Assembly: GCF_025725685.1 (NCBI RefSeq)
Contig: NZ_CP107008.1
Location: 3,162,001-3,226,000, forward strand
DNA: 64,000 nt
Source: Halomonas sp. M4R1S46
GTDB taxonomy: Bacteria; Pseudomonadota; Gammaproteobacteria; Pseudomonadales; Halomonadaceae
Reading direction: 5' to 3'
Below the pieces are notes generated by a model. That model saw only the letters and a program-made list of their open reading frames with translations, was not told where the DNA came from and did no database searches. This document shows, piece by piece, positions 36,590 to 46,559 of the stretch (position 1 is the stretch's first letter; the number at the start of each line of letters is the position of its first letter). Made by a program: the position numbers and the translations under genes.

Positions 36590-37264
36590 TCAGGGCGCCC
36601 AGTGGATGCTCAGGGGGCTGGCCAGGAAGGCGCGGATCGGCAGCGCTCGGGTATCGTCGCCGGCCAGTGCCCGGCCGAGGACCGCGCGCTTCTCCTCGCC
36701 GGTGATGTGCAGGAAGTGGCGGAAGGCCTGGTGGAGGCGATCGGCGCTCAGGGTGATGCGCGGCTGGGGCTGGCTCGGCGTGCGCACCGCCACCACCGGC
36801 TCGTCGGTGGACAGCGCCAGGTCGAGCTCCCGGCTGTCCGGGAACAGCGAGGCCGTGTGGCCATCGCCGCCCATGCCGAGGATCACCACGCTGGCCGGCC
36901 AGGCCAGGGCGGCGATGCGCCGGCCCACCTCGGCCGCCCCCTCCTCGGGAGTCGCGGCGTCGCTGGTCAACGGCACGAAGCGGGCCTCGGCGGCGGCGCC
37001 CCGGAGCAGGTGCTCGCGCACCAGGCGGGCGTTGCTGTCGTCGGCCGTCTCGGCCACCCAGCGCTCGTCGGCCAGGGTCACGTCGATGCGCGACCAGGGC
37101 AGCGCCATGGCCGCCAGGGCATGGAAGAAGGGCACCGGGGTCGAGCCGCCGGACACCACCAGCAGGGCCCGCTCGCGCTGGGCCAGGTCGCTTCTCAGGG
37201 CCTCGGCCACGGCCTCGGCGAGCTGCCGGGCCAGGGCCTCCCGGGGAATGGGGGTATCGCTCAT
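36590..37264 (-). CDS. pgl: 6-Phosphogluconolactonase
   Basis: Hydrolyses 6-phosphogluconolactone to 6-phosphogluconate, 224 residues of the glucosamine-6-phosphate isomerase/SOL family. ALLVVSGGSTPVPFFHALA, VTLADERWV, VILGMGGDGHTASLFPDS and RITLSADRL are the expected motifs. ATG 37264 lies one base beyond the zwf stop, so the two are translationally coupled. Confidence 0.94.
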   Translation of the reverse strand: MSDTPIPREALARQLAEAVAEALRSDLAQRERALLVVSGGSTPVPFFHALAAMALPWSRIDVTLADERWVAETADDSNARLVREHLLRGAAAEARFVPLTSDAATPEEGAAEVGRRIAALAWPASVVILGMGGDGHTASLFPDSRELDLALSTDEPVVAVRTPSQPQPRITLSADRLHQAFRHFLHITGEEKRAVLGRALAGDDTRALPIRAFLASPLSIHWAP

Positions 37265-37265
37265 C

Positions 37266-38774
<1,509 letters not shown>

Positions 38775-38840
38775 GTCCGCCCCCATTTGGTTAACTTAGC
38801 AAAATTCTAGCGCAACGAGGCGCCAGCATCCAAAATATTT

Positions 38841-38855
38841 TGTAAAATTACTACT
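38841..38855. promoter_or_regulatory. HexR-like operator upstream of zwf
   Basis: TGTAAAATTACTACT matches TGTAATWWWATTACA at 12 of 15 positions and lies 67 bp before the zwf start. It is in an AT-rich part of the 228-bp zwf-hexR divergent gap. Confidence 0.55.
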
Positions 38856-38923
38856 AAATGCCAAGCCCTCTACCGACGACTGTGGCTTGACCCCCTCGGG
38901 TCGCGCTAGGATGCGCCCCATCA

Positions 38924-38938
38924 TGTAGTTAAATCACC
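38924..38938. promoter_or_regulatory. HexR-like operator upstream of hexR
   Basis: TGTAGTTAAATCACC matches the HexR consensus TGTAATWWWATTACA at 12 of 15 positions, 65 bp before the hexR start. It suggests autoregulation and joint control with zwf. Confidence 0.5.
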
Positions 38939-39002
38939 ACATCTATCTAGGCTCAACCGGTGGCGCCCGAGGCGCCCCGCCGTCAGGGAGACACACTCGC
39001 TC

Positions 39003-39866
39003 ATGGTCAGTCACGATCTGCTGGACCGCATCCGCCGCCGACTCGATGAGCTCAACCGTTCCGAACGCAAGGTCGCCGACGTCATCCTCGCCGACCCCGG
39101 TACCGCCACCAGCATGAGCATCGCCAGTCTGGCGCATGCCGCCTCGGTCAGCGAGCCCACCGTGAACCGTTTCTGCCGCAGCTTCGATGCCAAGGGCTAT
39201 CCGGACTTCAAGATCAAGCTGGCTCAGAGCCTGGCCGGCGGCACGCCCTACGTCAGCCAGGCGGTGGAGCCCGGCGACGCCGCCGGCGACTATACCGGCA
39301 AGATCTTCGGCGCCACCATCGCCGCCCTCGACCTCGCCAGTCGCGAGGTGGATCCCGCCCGGGTCGAGCGGGTCGTCGACTACCTGACCCAGGCCAAGCA
39401 GCTGCACTTCTTCGGGCTGGGTGCCTCCGGGGCCGTGGCCCAGGACGCCCTGCACAAGTTCTTCCGCTTCAATATCCCGGTGTCGGCCTACATCGACGTG
39501 CTGATGCAGCGCATGGTCGCCGCCGCCTGCCACACCGGCGACGTGGTGGTGATCCTGTCCTACACCGGCCGCACCCGCGAGCTGGTGGACATCGCCCGCC
39601 TGGCCCGGGAAAATGGCGCCGTCGTGCTCGGCATCACCGCCCCCGACTCGCCGCTCGCCGACGAGTGCACCGAGACCCTGGCGGTGACCGCCCCGGAGGA
39701 CACCGAACACTATATGCCGATGACCTCGCGGATGATCCAGCTGGCGCTGATCGATGTCCTGGCCACCGGCGTGACGCTGCGCCGCGGCGAGGACTTCCTG
39801 CCCCACCTGAAGAAGATCAAGGACAGCCTGAAGCCGACCCGCTTCCCCGCCGGCAGCGGGGAGTGA
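39003..39866 (+). CDS. hexR: HexR transcriptional regulator of hexose catabolism (RpiR family)
   Basis: A 287-residue RpiR-family regulator. The N-terminal helix-turn-helix contains SIASLAHAASVSEPTVNRFCRSFDAKGYPDFKIKL. A C-terminal SIS sugar-phosphate domain follows (HFFGLGASGAVAQDALHKFFR, VVVILSYTGRTRELVDIARLA). In Proteobacteria HexR represses zwf, pgl, eda and edd and is released by KDPG. Its position divergent from zwf and the matching boxes before zwf, hexR and edd point to the same role here. Confidence 0.93.
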   Translation: MVSHDLLDRIRRRLDELNRSERKVADVILADPGTATSMSIASLAHAASVSEPTVNRFCRSFDAKGYPDFKIKLAQSLAGGTPYVSQAVEPGDAAGDYTGKIFGATIAALDLASREVDPARVERVVDYLTQAKQLHFFGLGASGAVAQDALHKFFRFNIPVSAYIDVLMQRMVAAACHTGDVVVILSYTGRTRELVDIARLARENGAVVLGITAPDSPLADECTETLAVTAPEDTEHYMPMTSRMIQLALIDVLATGVTLRRGEDFLPHLKKIKDSLKPTRFPAGSGE

Positions 39867-39882
39867 GACCGGCGTCTCGGGC

Positions 39883-39905
39883 CTCCGCTCGCATCGCGGG
39901 CGGAG
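39883..39905 (+). terminator. Possible hexR terminator
   Basis: CTCCGCTCGC and GCGGGCGGAG form a 10-bp stem (one G-T pair) with a 3-nt loop, 17 bp after the hexR stop. No T-run follows. It may separate hexR from the aryl-polyene cluster. Confidence 0.4.
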
Positions 39906-39981
39906 TCATCCGGCCCCTGCGGCGGTCACAGTAGACGAGGACCTCCCGGCCCAGACGGGCCGAACAAGACAGGGAGCCGCG

Positions 39982-40665
39982 ATGACCCCACCGCCTTTGA
40001 CTCTGGAGGAGTGGCGCGCCTGGTGGCCCGGCCAGGCCCGCCCGGACGAGCCCCGCCTGTCGGGTGAGGCGCACCCGGCCGGCAAGGCCGTGCCGGCAAT
40101 GCTGCGTCGCCGCCTGAACCTTCCCGGCCGCGCGGTCAGCGACATGCTCGACGCGCTGGACCCGGAGGCCAGCCGGGTGCTGGTGCATGCCTCGCGCCAT
40201 GGTGACGGGGAGCGGACCCTGCAGATGCTCGAGGCGCTCACCGACGGCCAGCCGGTCTCGCCCACCCGCTTCGGCCTCTCGGTGCACAATGCCATCCTCG
40301 GCGTCCACTCGATCGCCTCGGGCAATCGGCGCCCCCAGCAGGCCCTGGCGGCCTCGGGAGCCGAACTGGCCGCCCTGTTCAGCGAGGCCCGCGGCTACCT
40401 GGCCGCCGGCGAGCGCTCGGTCGTCGTGGTCTTCAGCGACGTCCCCGTGCCGGAGCGCTTCCGCGGGGCGGGCACCGCCGAGGTCGAGCTGGCCGCGGTG
40501 GCCATGCGGCTGGGCACCGCCACGGGCCGCGTCATCACCCCCGAGCCCCTGACTGCCGCCGCGCCCTGCCGCGCCCCGCAGCCCACGGACGTCATCCGCT
40601 GGCTGCTGGGCGAGGCCCCGCTGTGCTGCCCCGGCCGCCGCCTGAGCTGGCGGCTGGCCCCCTGA
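39982..40665 (+). CDS. Ketosynthase-like chain-length factor (N-terminal ketoacyl-synthase domain family)
   Basis: A 227-residue protein of the short beta-ketoacyl-synthase-like family found first in aryl polyene operons, where it pairs with the full ketosynthase. LEEWRAWWPG near the start and MLRRRLNLPGRAVSDMLDAL and PVSPTRFGLSVHNAILGVHSIASGN are characteristic. The Cys-His-His triad of active ketosynthases is absent, so it is a partner subunit, not a catalyst. GGGAG precedes the ATG. A 115-bp gap separates it from hexR, and it seems to be the first gene of the cluster. Confidence 0.82.
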   Translation: MTPPPLTLEEWRAWWPGQARPDEPRLSGEAHPAGKAVPAMLRRRLNLPGRAVSDMLDALDPEASRVLVHASRHGDGERTLQMLEALTDGQPVSPTRFGLSVHNAILGVHSIASGNRRPQQALAASGAELAALFSEARGYLAAGERSVVVVFSDVPVPERFRGAGTAEVELAAVAMRLGTATGRVITPEPLTAAAPCRAPQPTDVIRWLLGEAPLCCPGRRLSWRLAP

Positions 40666-40706
40666 CCCGTCTCGCCCTCCCCCATTCCCGGACGAAGGAG
40701 CCGCCC

Positions 40707-40970
40707 ATGTCGACCGCACTGGAACACGAACTCAAGCAGCTGATCATCGAGACCCTGGAGCTCGAGGACACCACTCCGGAGGATATCGCCCCCGACGAGC
40801 CCCTGTTCGTCGAGGGCCTGGGCCTGGACTCCATCGACGCCCTCGAGCTGGGCCTGGCGCTGCAGAAGACCTATGGCATCCAGCTCGAGGCCGAGAGCGA
40901 GGAGGCCCGCCGCCACTTCGCCAGCCTGCGAAGCCTGGCCGCCCTGGTCGAGGCACGGCGCGACAACTGA
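40707..40970 (+). CDS. Acyl carrier protein
   Basis: An 87-residue acidic carrier protein with the phosphopantetheine site GLGLDSIDALEL, Ser42. GAAGGAG precedes ATG 40707. It should carry the growing polyene and be activated by the cluster's own phosphopantetheinyl transferase. Only one ACP gene is present, whereas the larger enterobacterial-type clusters have two in tandem. Confidence 0.9.
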   Translation: MSTALEHELKQLIIETLELEDTTPEDIAPDEPLFVEGLGLDSIDALELGLALQKTYGIQLEAESEEARRHFASLRSLAALVEARRDN

Positions 40971-40991
40971 GGCCGGCGGTCCTTCCCGGCG

Positions 40992-41545
40992 ATGTCCCGC
41001 TCGCGCCTCCCGTCCTTCGCCACGCCCCTGGCCGTCGCCGGCCTGCTGGCCTGGCCGTTGCTGGTACTCGTCCTGCTGCCCCGCCTGGGAGCCGCCCCCC
41101 TGCTGGGGCTGGTCGCCCTGCTGGCCGCCTGGCGACTGCCCGCCGCCCATCGCCGCTGGGCGCTGGCCCTCTGCCTCGCCATCCTGGCGGTGATCGCCCT
41201 GGGCCGGGCGGAACTCGGCGTCAGGGCCTGGCCGGTGGCGGTGAACGCCGTGCTGCTGGGGGTGTTCGCCACCTCGCTGCGCCGCCCCCCTGCGTGGTCG
41301 AGCGTCTCGCCCGTCGCCAGGAGCCCCACCTCTCCGCCGCCGGGGTCCGCTATACCCGGCGCGTGACGGGGATATGGTGTGGCTTCTTCCTGGTCAACGG
41401 CGGCCTGGCGCTGTGGACGGCGCTGGCCGCCGACCTCGCCCTCTGGACCCTGTACAATGGAGCCATCGCCTACGCCCTCGGCATCGCGCTGTTCGCCGCC
41501 GAGTGGTGCACCCGCCAACGTGTCAGGAAACGCCATCGTGCCTAA
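40992..41545 (+). CDS. COG4648-like membrane protein, split by a -1 frameshift
   Basis: Small inner-membrane protein usual in aryl polyene clusters; function unknown. The first 99 codons (40992-41290) encode three or four membrane helices (GLLAWPLLVLVLLPRLGAAP, LALCLAILAVIALG, AVNAVLLGVFATSL). The conserved second half, VVERLARRQEPHLSAAGVRYTRRVTGIWCGFFLVNGGLALWTALAA, is in the -1 frame and runs to 41545. The switch falls at a run of six C (41285-41290), read as C-CCC-CCT in the first frame. That makes a slippery heptamer. A missing C from sequencing error or mutation, or programmed slippage, would each explain it. The joined product would be about 184 residues, normal for the family. Confidence 0.75.
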
Positions 41546-43298
41546 CCCCGCTCGGCCCCTCAGTGACGCCCCCTTGACGAGCCAGCCCTGGCGCCATGTC
41601 GCCCCGTCGCGGATGGCCGCCTGGGACGCCGCTGCCGGCCGCCCCATCGCCTGGGCCGAGCTGCACGGTCGCATCGGGGCCTGGCAGCGTCGGCTGGACA
41701 GCCTGGCCGCCCCCGGCCAGCAGTGGCTGCTGCATTGCCGGAGCCCCCAGGACTTCGCGGCCGCGCTGATCGCCCTGTGGGCGCGCGGCGACAGCGCCGT
41801 GCTGCCCGCCGACGACCGCCCCGAGACCCTCCAGACCCTCTCCTCCCGGTGCCGCGCCGCCCTCGGCGACATCCCCGGTGGCCTCGTCGCCGACCCCGCG
41901 CCGTCCCCGCCCCGCTGGGGATCGGTGGACCCGACGCGGCGGGCCCTGTCGCTCTACACCTCGGGGTCGACCGGCGAATCACGGCGCATCGACAAGACCT
42001 TCGCCCAGCTCGACGCCGAGCTGGCGGCCCATGCCCGGCTGTGGCCCCTCGAGGGGCGCCTGGTGATCAGCCAGGTCAGCCACCAGCACATCTACGGCCT
42101 GCTGTTCGGCATCCTGCGCCCGCTCTGCGAGGGCGCGCCCCTGGCCAGCGCCGCCTGCCGGACCCCCGAGACACTCGGCGCCTGGCTGGGCCGCCTGGCC
42201 GACGCGCCGGGGGCCCCGCCGGGCGCGGTGCTGGTCAGCGCGCCGCCGCCCCTGGAGCGCCTGCCCGAGACGGCCCTCCCGCCGGCCGCGGCCGGCCGGC
42301 TGGCCCGGGTCCACTCCTCGGGCGCGCCCCTGTCCGCCGCGGCCAGCGCCCACGCCCGCCGGGTGCTCTGCGCGCCGGTCGAGGAGGTCTACGGCAGTTC
42401 CGAGACCGGCGGCATCGCCTGGCGCGACCAGCATCGCGGCGAGACCTGGACGCCCCTGCCCGGCGTCGAGGTGCGCGCCGATGATCAGGGCGGCCTGTGG
42501 TTGCGCTCCCCCTTTCTCGAGACCGACGGCTGGCAGCCCCAGGCGGATCGCATCGCGTCCGGGCCGGCGGGCTTCCGCCTGCTGGGGCGGGCCGACCGCA
42601 TCGTCAAGGTGGGCGGCAAGCGGCTCTCGCTCACCGGCATGGAGCGTCGCCTCGCCCGCCACCCGGACGTCCTGCGGGTCCATGCCCTGCCGCTGCCGGG
42701 GCGACCCCATCGCCTGGGGGCCGTGCTCCAGCTCGCCCCCTCGGCGCTGCCCTGGTGTCGCGACGCGCGGCGCGCCCGGGTGGCCGCGCTGCGCGACGAT
42801 CTGGCCGCCGCCTATCCCGCCTCGCTGATGCCCCGCCACTGGCGCTTCGTCGCGACCTGGCCCACCAATGCCCAGAGCAAGCTGGGCTCGGCCGAAGTGG
42901 CCCGCCTGTTCCGCGACCTCGACGACCCGCGCCGCCCCCGCTGGCTCGGCGTCGAGGCGGAGGGTCCGGGGCGCTGCCGGGTGACCCTGGAGGTGCCCGA
43001 GCGGCTGTGCTATCTGGCCGGTCACTTCCCCGACCAGCCGGTGGTGCCGGGCGTGGTGCTGGTGCAGTGGGCGGTGGCCATGGCCGAGGAGCACCTGGCC
43101 CTGGCCGGCGACTTCCGCGACCTGGCCCGGCTGCGCTTCCCCCAGCCGCTGCTGCCCGGGGAACGGGCCACCCTCGAGCTGGCCCTCGACGCCACCCCCG
43201 AGGGACTGCGCCTGGCCTTCACGCTGACCGGCCGGCGCGGCTGCCATGCCCGCGGCCGGGTGCGGCTCGCCCAGGGGGAGGTCGGTCATGGCGGCTGA
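41538..43298 (+). CDS. AMP-dependent acyl ligase fused to a hotdog thioester dehydratase
   Basis: A 586-residue fusion. Residues 1-450 are an acyl-activating enzyme: LYTSGSTGESRRIDKTF is the P-loop-like motif, VYGSSETGGIAWR the adenylate motif, and RADRIVKVGGKRLSLTGMERRLARHP the hinge. It should activate the aryl starter acid for loading onto the ACP. Residues about 480-586 form a FabA/FabZ-type hotdog domain with LAGHFPDQPVVPGVVLVQWAVAMAEEHL, whose His and following Pro-Gly block are typical. In many related clusters these are two genes. Start is GTG 41538 after AGGAAA, overlapping the membrane gene by 8 bp. Confidence 0.87.
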   Translation: MPNPARPLSDAPLTSQPWRHVAPSRMAAWDAAAGRPIAWAELHGRIGAWQRRLDSLAAPGQQWLLHCRSPQDFAAALIALWARGDSAVLPADDRPETLQTLSSRCRAALGDIPGGLVADPAPSPPRWGSVDPTRRALSLYTSGSTGESRRIDKTFAQLDAELAAHARLWPLEGRLVISQVSHQHIYGLLFGILRPLCEGAPLASAACRTPETLGAWLGRLADAPGAPPGAVLVSAPPPLERLPETALPPAAAGRLARVHSSGAPLSAAASAHARRVLCAPVEEVYGSSETGGIAWRDQHRGETWTPLPGVEVRADDQGGLWLRSPFLETDGWQPQADRIASGPAGFRLLGRADRIVKVGGKRLSLTGMERRLARHPDVLRVHALPLPGRPHRLGAVLQLAPSALPWCRDARRARVAALRDDLAAAYPASLMPRHWRFVATWPTNAQSKLGSAEVARLFRDLDDPRRPRWLGVEAEGPGRCRVTLEVPERLCYLAGHFPDQPVVPGVVLVQWAVAMAEEHLALAGDFRDLARLRFPQPLLPGERATLELALDATPEGLRLAFTLTGRRGCHARGRVRLAQGEVGHGG

Positions 43299-44049
43299 GC
43301 AGGCGATTCGCCCCTGTGTGCTGATCCCCGTGTACAACCATGGCGCGGCCATCGGCGCCACCTGTGCCGGCGTGCGCCCGCTGGGCGTCCCGCTGCTGCT
43401 GGTGGACGACGGCAGCGACGCGGACTGTGCGGCCGAACTCGATCGCCTGGCCGGGGAGCCGGACACCCTCCTGCTGCGCCTGCCGCAGAACCGCGGCAAG
43501 GGCGCCGCGGTCAAGGCCGGGCTGTGCGAGGCCCAACGCCGGGGCTTCACCCATGCCCTGCAGGTGGACGCCGATGGACAGCATGCCCCCGAGGACCTGC
43601 CGCCCTTCCTCGCGGGCCTGGCCGAGGCCCCCGGCGAGCTGCGCCTCGGCTATCCTCGTTTCGACGACAGCGTGCCCCGCCACCGCTTCTACTGCCGCTA
43701 CGCCACCCATGTGCTGGTCTGGCTCAGCACCCTGTCGCTGTCACTGCGCGACACCATGTGCGGGGTGAAGCTGTTCCCGGTGGCGGCCACCAACCGACTG
43801 GTGGCCCGCCACGACTGCGGCGACCGCATGCAGTTCGATACCGAGCTGCCGGTGCGCTGGCTGTGGGCCGGCGGGCCGGTGGCCAACCTGCCGGTCCGCG
43901 TGCACTACCCGCTGGACGGCGTGTCCCACTATGCGCTGTGGCGGGACAACCTGCTGCTGGCCGGCATGCATGCGCGCCTGCTGCTCGGCATGCTGCGCCG
44001 GCTGCCGCGCCTGGTCGGGGGCCGGCGCGCGGGAGGGCCGCCGCCATGA
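43288..44049 (+). CDS. Glycosyltransferase family 2 protein
   Basis: A 253-residue GT-A fold enzyme. PCVLIPVYNHGAAIGATCAG binds the nucleotide, VDDGSDADC and LQVDADGQHAPEDL supply acidic metal ligands (DAD), and FDTELPVRWLWAGGPVANLPVRVHY is the late conserved part. It probably attaches a sugar or sugar-like moiety to the polyene lipid. ATG 43288 is preceded by GGGGGAG and overlaps the previous gene by 11 bp. It overlaps the acyltransferase gene by 4 bp. Confidence 0.88.
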   Translation: MAAEQAIRPCVLIPVYNHGAAIGATCAGVRPLGVPLLLVDDGSDADCAAELDRLAGEPDTLLLRLPQNRGKGAAVKAGLCEAQRRGFTHALQVDADGQHAPEDLPPFLAGLAEAPGELRLGYPRFDDSVPRHRFYCRYATHVLVWLSTLSLSLRDTMCGVKLFPVAATNRLVARHDCGDRMQFDTELPVRWLWAGGPVANLPVRVHYPLDGVSHYALWRDNLLLAGMHARLLLGMLRRLPRLVGGRRAGGPPP

Positions 44050-44972
44050 CGACCACCCACTGGGCACACATCCAGGAGCGCGGCACCCTGGCCGGGATGC
44101 ATGCCATGGTCTGGATCCGCCGCCACCTGGGCCGGCTGCCGTTCCGCCTGGTGCTGGGCCCGGTGGTGCTCTACTACTACCTCAGCCACCCGCTGCCGCG
44201 CCGCGCCTCCCGGGAGTACCTGGCCCGCATCTGGCCGGGGCACGCCGGGCACCCGCCCCGCCATCCGCGCCTGCTGGGCCTGCGCCACTTCATGGCCTTC
44301 GGCCAGGCGCTGATGGACAAGGTCGACGCCTGGAGCGGCCTGCCGCCGGCGGTGTGCATCGCGCCCGAGGACCAGGCGCGACTGGACACCGCCATCCGCG
44401 GCGGCCGGGGCGGGCTGATCCTGGTCTCCCACCTGGGCAACCTGGAGATCTGCAGCGCCCTGGGCCAGCGCCGACCGGACTTCCATGTGACCCAGTTGAT
44501 GCATACCCGCAACTCGCGCAAGTTCAACCGCCTGCTGGCCCGCTCCACGGGCCGGCAAGGCCCGGACATCGTCGAGGTCAGCGATATCTCGCCGGCCACC
44601 GCCATGCAGCTGGCGGCGCGCATCCAGGCCGGCGGCTTCGTGGTCATCGCCGCCGACCGCATCCCCCTCGCCGAGCGGGGCCGCACCCGTCGCCTGCCCT
44701 TCCTGGGCCGGCCGGCCCCCTTCCCGGAGGGCCCGTTCCGGCTGGCGGCCCTGCTGCGCTGCCCGGTCTACACCCTGAGCTGCCTGCGCGAGGGGCCCGC
44801 CTACCGGATCGCCTTCAGCGCCTTCGACGACACCACGCGGCTCGACCGCCGAGCGCGCGAGGCCTGGTACCCACAGGCCATGCAACGCTATGTCGACTGG
44901 CTCGCCGCCCAGTGCCGGCAGCATCCCCTGCAATGGTTCAACTTCTTCCCCTTCTGGCACGCCCATGACTGA
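44046..44972 (+). CDS. LpxL/HtrB-like lipid acyltransferase of the cluster
   Basis: A 308-residue acyltransferase of the LPLAT superfamily, related to lipid A acyltransferases. The His-x4-Asp/Glu box appears as LVSHLGNLEICSALG, where Glu takes the place of Asp. ADRIPLAERGRTRRLPFLGRPAPFPEGPFRLAALLRCPVY is the second conserved block. It likely joins the finished polyene acid to a glycerol or sugar acceptor of the outer membrane. The Glu variant occurs in this subfamily and does not by itself imply loss of activity. It overlaps the ammonia-lyase gene by 8 bp. Confidence 0.86.
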   Translation: MTTTHWAHIQERGTLAGMHAMVWIRRHLGRLPFRLVLGPVVLYYYLSHPLPRRASREYLARIWPGHAGHPPRHPRLLGLRHFMAFGQALMDKVDAWSGLPPAVCIAPEDQARLDTAIRGGRGGLILVSHLGNLEICSALGQRRPDFHVTQLMHTRNSRKFNRLLARSTGRQGPDIVEVSDISPATAMQLAARIQAGGFVVIAADRIPLAERGRTRRLPFLGRPAPFPEGPFRLAALLRCPVYTLSCLREGPAYRIAFSAFDDTTRLDRRAREAWYPQAMQRYVDWLAAQCRQHPLQWFNFFPFWHAHD

Positions 44973-46521
44973 TGCAACCCTTCCGCCCCTGGTCCTCGAC
45001 GGCCGTGACGTCGAGCTCGCGGCCGTCGAGGCCGTGGCCCACCGCCGGTGCCGGGTCCGGCTCTCCGATGCCCCGGCCTTCCGGGAGCGCATCGCCGCCG
45101 GCCCCGCCTTCCTCGACCGGCTGCTGGCGGAGGACGGGGTGATCTACGGCGTCACCACCGGCTTCGGTGACGCCTGCACCCGGGCCGTTCCCGCCGAACT
45201 GCACGAGGAGCTGCCCCGCCACCTCTACACCTTCCACGGCTGCGGTCTGGGCGAGGTGCTCGAGGTGGAGGCCGCCCGGGCCGTGGTGCTGGTGCGCCTG
45301 GTGTCCCTGTGCCGCGGGGTCTCGGGGGTCAGCCTGGCGCTGCTCGAGCGGCTGGCCTGGCTGCTCGAGCACGACGTGATCCCGGTGATTCCCGCCGAGG
45401 GCTCGGTGGGCGCCAGCGGCGACCTCACCCCGCTGTCCTACCTCGCCGCGGTGCTCTGCGGCGAGCGCGAGGTGTTCGATGGAGGCCGCCGTCGGGCCAC
45501 CGCCGACGCCTTCGCCGAGCGGGGTCTGGCCCCCTACCGGCTGCGGCCCAAGGAAGGTCTTGCGCTGATGAACGGCACCGCGGTGATGACCGCCCTGGCC
45601 GCCCTGGCCTGGGGCCGCGCCGAACGGCTGTCGCGCCTGGCCAGCCGCATCACCGCCATGAGCGTCTGGGCCCTCGACGGCAACCCCTACCATTTCGATG
45701 CCGACCTCTTCGCGGCCAAGCCGCACCCGGGCCAGCAGCGCATCGCCGCGCGCCTGCGCGACGACCTGAGCCACGGGACCGCCGCCGGTGTCACCCCGCG
45801 CAACCCCTCGCGCCTCCAGGACCGCTACTCGACGCGCTGTGCCCCCCATGTCATCGGCGTGCTCGAGGATGCCCTGCCCTGGCTGCACGACCAGCTCGAG
45901 CGCGAGCTCAACAGCGCCAACGACAACCCGCTGATCGACGCCGAGGCCGGCAAGGTGCTGCATGGCGGCCACTTCTACGGCGGCCACGTGGCCTTCGCCA
46001 TGGATGCCCTGAAGCCCCTGGTGGCCAACCTGGCCGACCTGCTCGACCGCCAGCTCGCGCTGCTCGTGGACCCCCGCTACAACCATGGGCTACCCGCCAA
46101 CCTCAGCGGCGCCACCGCCGACCGGCTGGCCCTCAACCATGGCTACAAGGCGCTGCAGATCGGCGTCTCGGCCTGGACGGCGGAGGCCCTCAAGCTGACC
46201 ATGCCGGCCAGCGTGTTCTCGCGCTCCACGGAGTGCCATAACCAGGACAAGGTCAGCATGGGCACCATCGCCGCCCGCGACGCCCTGCGCGTGATCACCC
46301 TGACCGAACAGGTCGTCGCCGGGGTGATGCACGCCGCGGGCCAGGCCCTGGACCTGCGCCGCGAACGGGACGCCTGCGCGCCGCCCCCGGCCCTGGCCGC
46401 CTGGCAGGAGCGCTTGCGACGCCTGGTACCCTTTCTCAGCGAGGACCGGGCCCTGGAGGCGGAGCTGCGCCGGCTGTGCCGGCGCCTGCCCCGCCTCGCC
46501 CGGCACCTCTACCCGGAATGA
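44965..46521 (+). CDS. Aromatic amino acid ammonia-lyase (HAL/PAL/TAL family)
   Basis: A 518-residue MIO-dependent ammonia-lyase. The MIO-forming Ala-Ser-Gly is in GSVGASGDLTPLSYLAAVL. YGVTTGFGDACTRAV, NGTAVMTALAAL, RYSTRCAPHVIGVLED, SANDNPLIDA and QDKVSMGTIAARDAL are conserved. At the substrate-selecting pair the enzyme has Phe-His (LYTFHGCGLG), instead of Ser-His of typical histidine lyases or His-His of the Rhodobacter tyrosine lyase. Its place in an aryl polyene cluster argues that it makes a cinnamate- or coumarate-type starter. A hutH role is unlikely because no hut genes are near. Confidence 0.88.
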   Translation: MTDATLPPLVLDGRDVELAAVEAVAHRRCRVRLSDAPAFRERIAAGPAFLDRLLAEDGVIYGVTTGFGDACTRAVPAELHEELPRHLYTFHGCGLGEVLEVEAARAVVLVRLVSLCRGVSGVSLALLERLAWLLEHDVIPVIPAEGSVGASGDLTPLSYLAAVLCGEREVFDGGRRRATADAFAERGLAPYRLRPKEGLALMNGTAVMTALAALAWGRAERLSRLASRITAMSVWALDGNPYHFDADLFAAKPHPGQQRIAARLRDDLSHGTAAGVTPRNPSRLQDRYSTRCAPHVIGVLEDALPWLHDQLERELNSANDNPLIDAEAGKVLHGGHFYGGHVAFAMDALKPLVANLADLLDRQLALLVDPRYNHGLPANLSGATADRLALNHGYKALQIGVSAWTAEALKLTMPASVFSRSTECHNQDKVSMGTIAARDALRVITLTEQVVAGVMHAAGQALDLRRERDACAPPPALAAWQERLRRLVPFLSEDRALEAELRRLCRRLPRLARHLYPE

Positions 46522-46559
46522 CCGCCTGGCCCCGCCGGGGCCCCTCAGGGAGACCGCCC

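Noticed and set aside
44965..46521. Histidine ammonia-lyase (hutH) of histidine catabolism
   Set aside because: No hut genes nearby, selectivity pair differs, and the gene is embedded in an aryl polyene operon.
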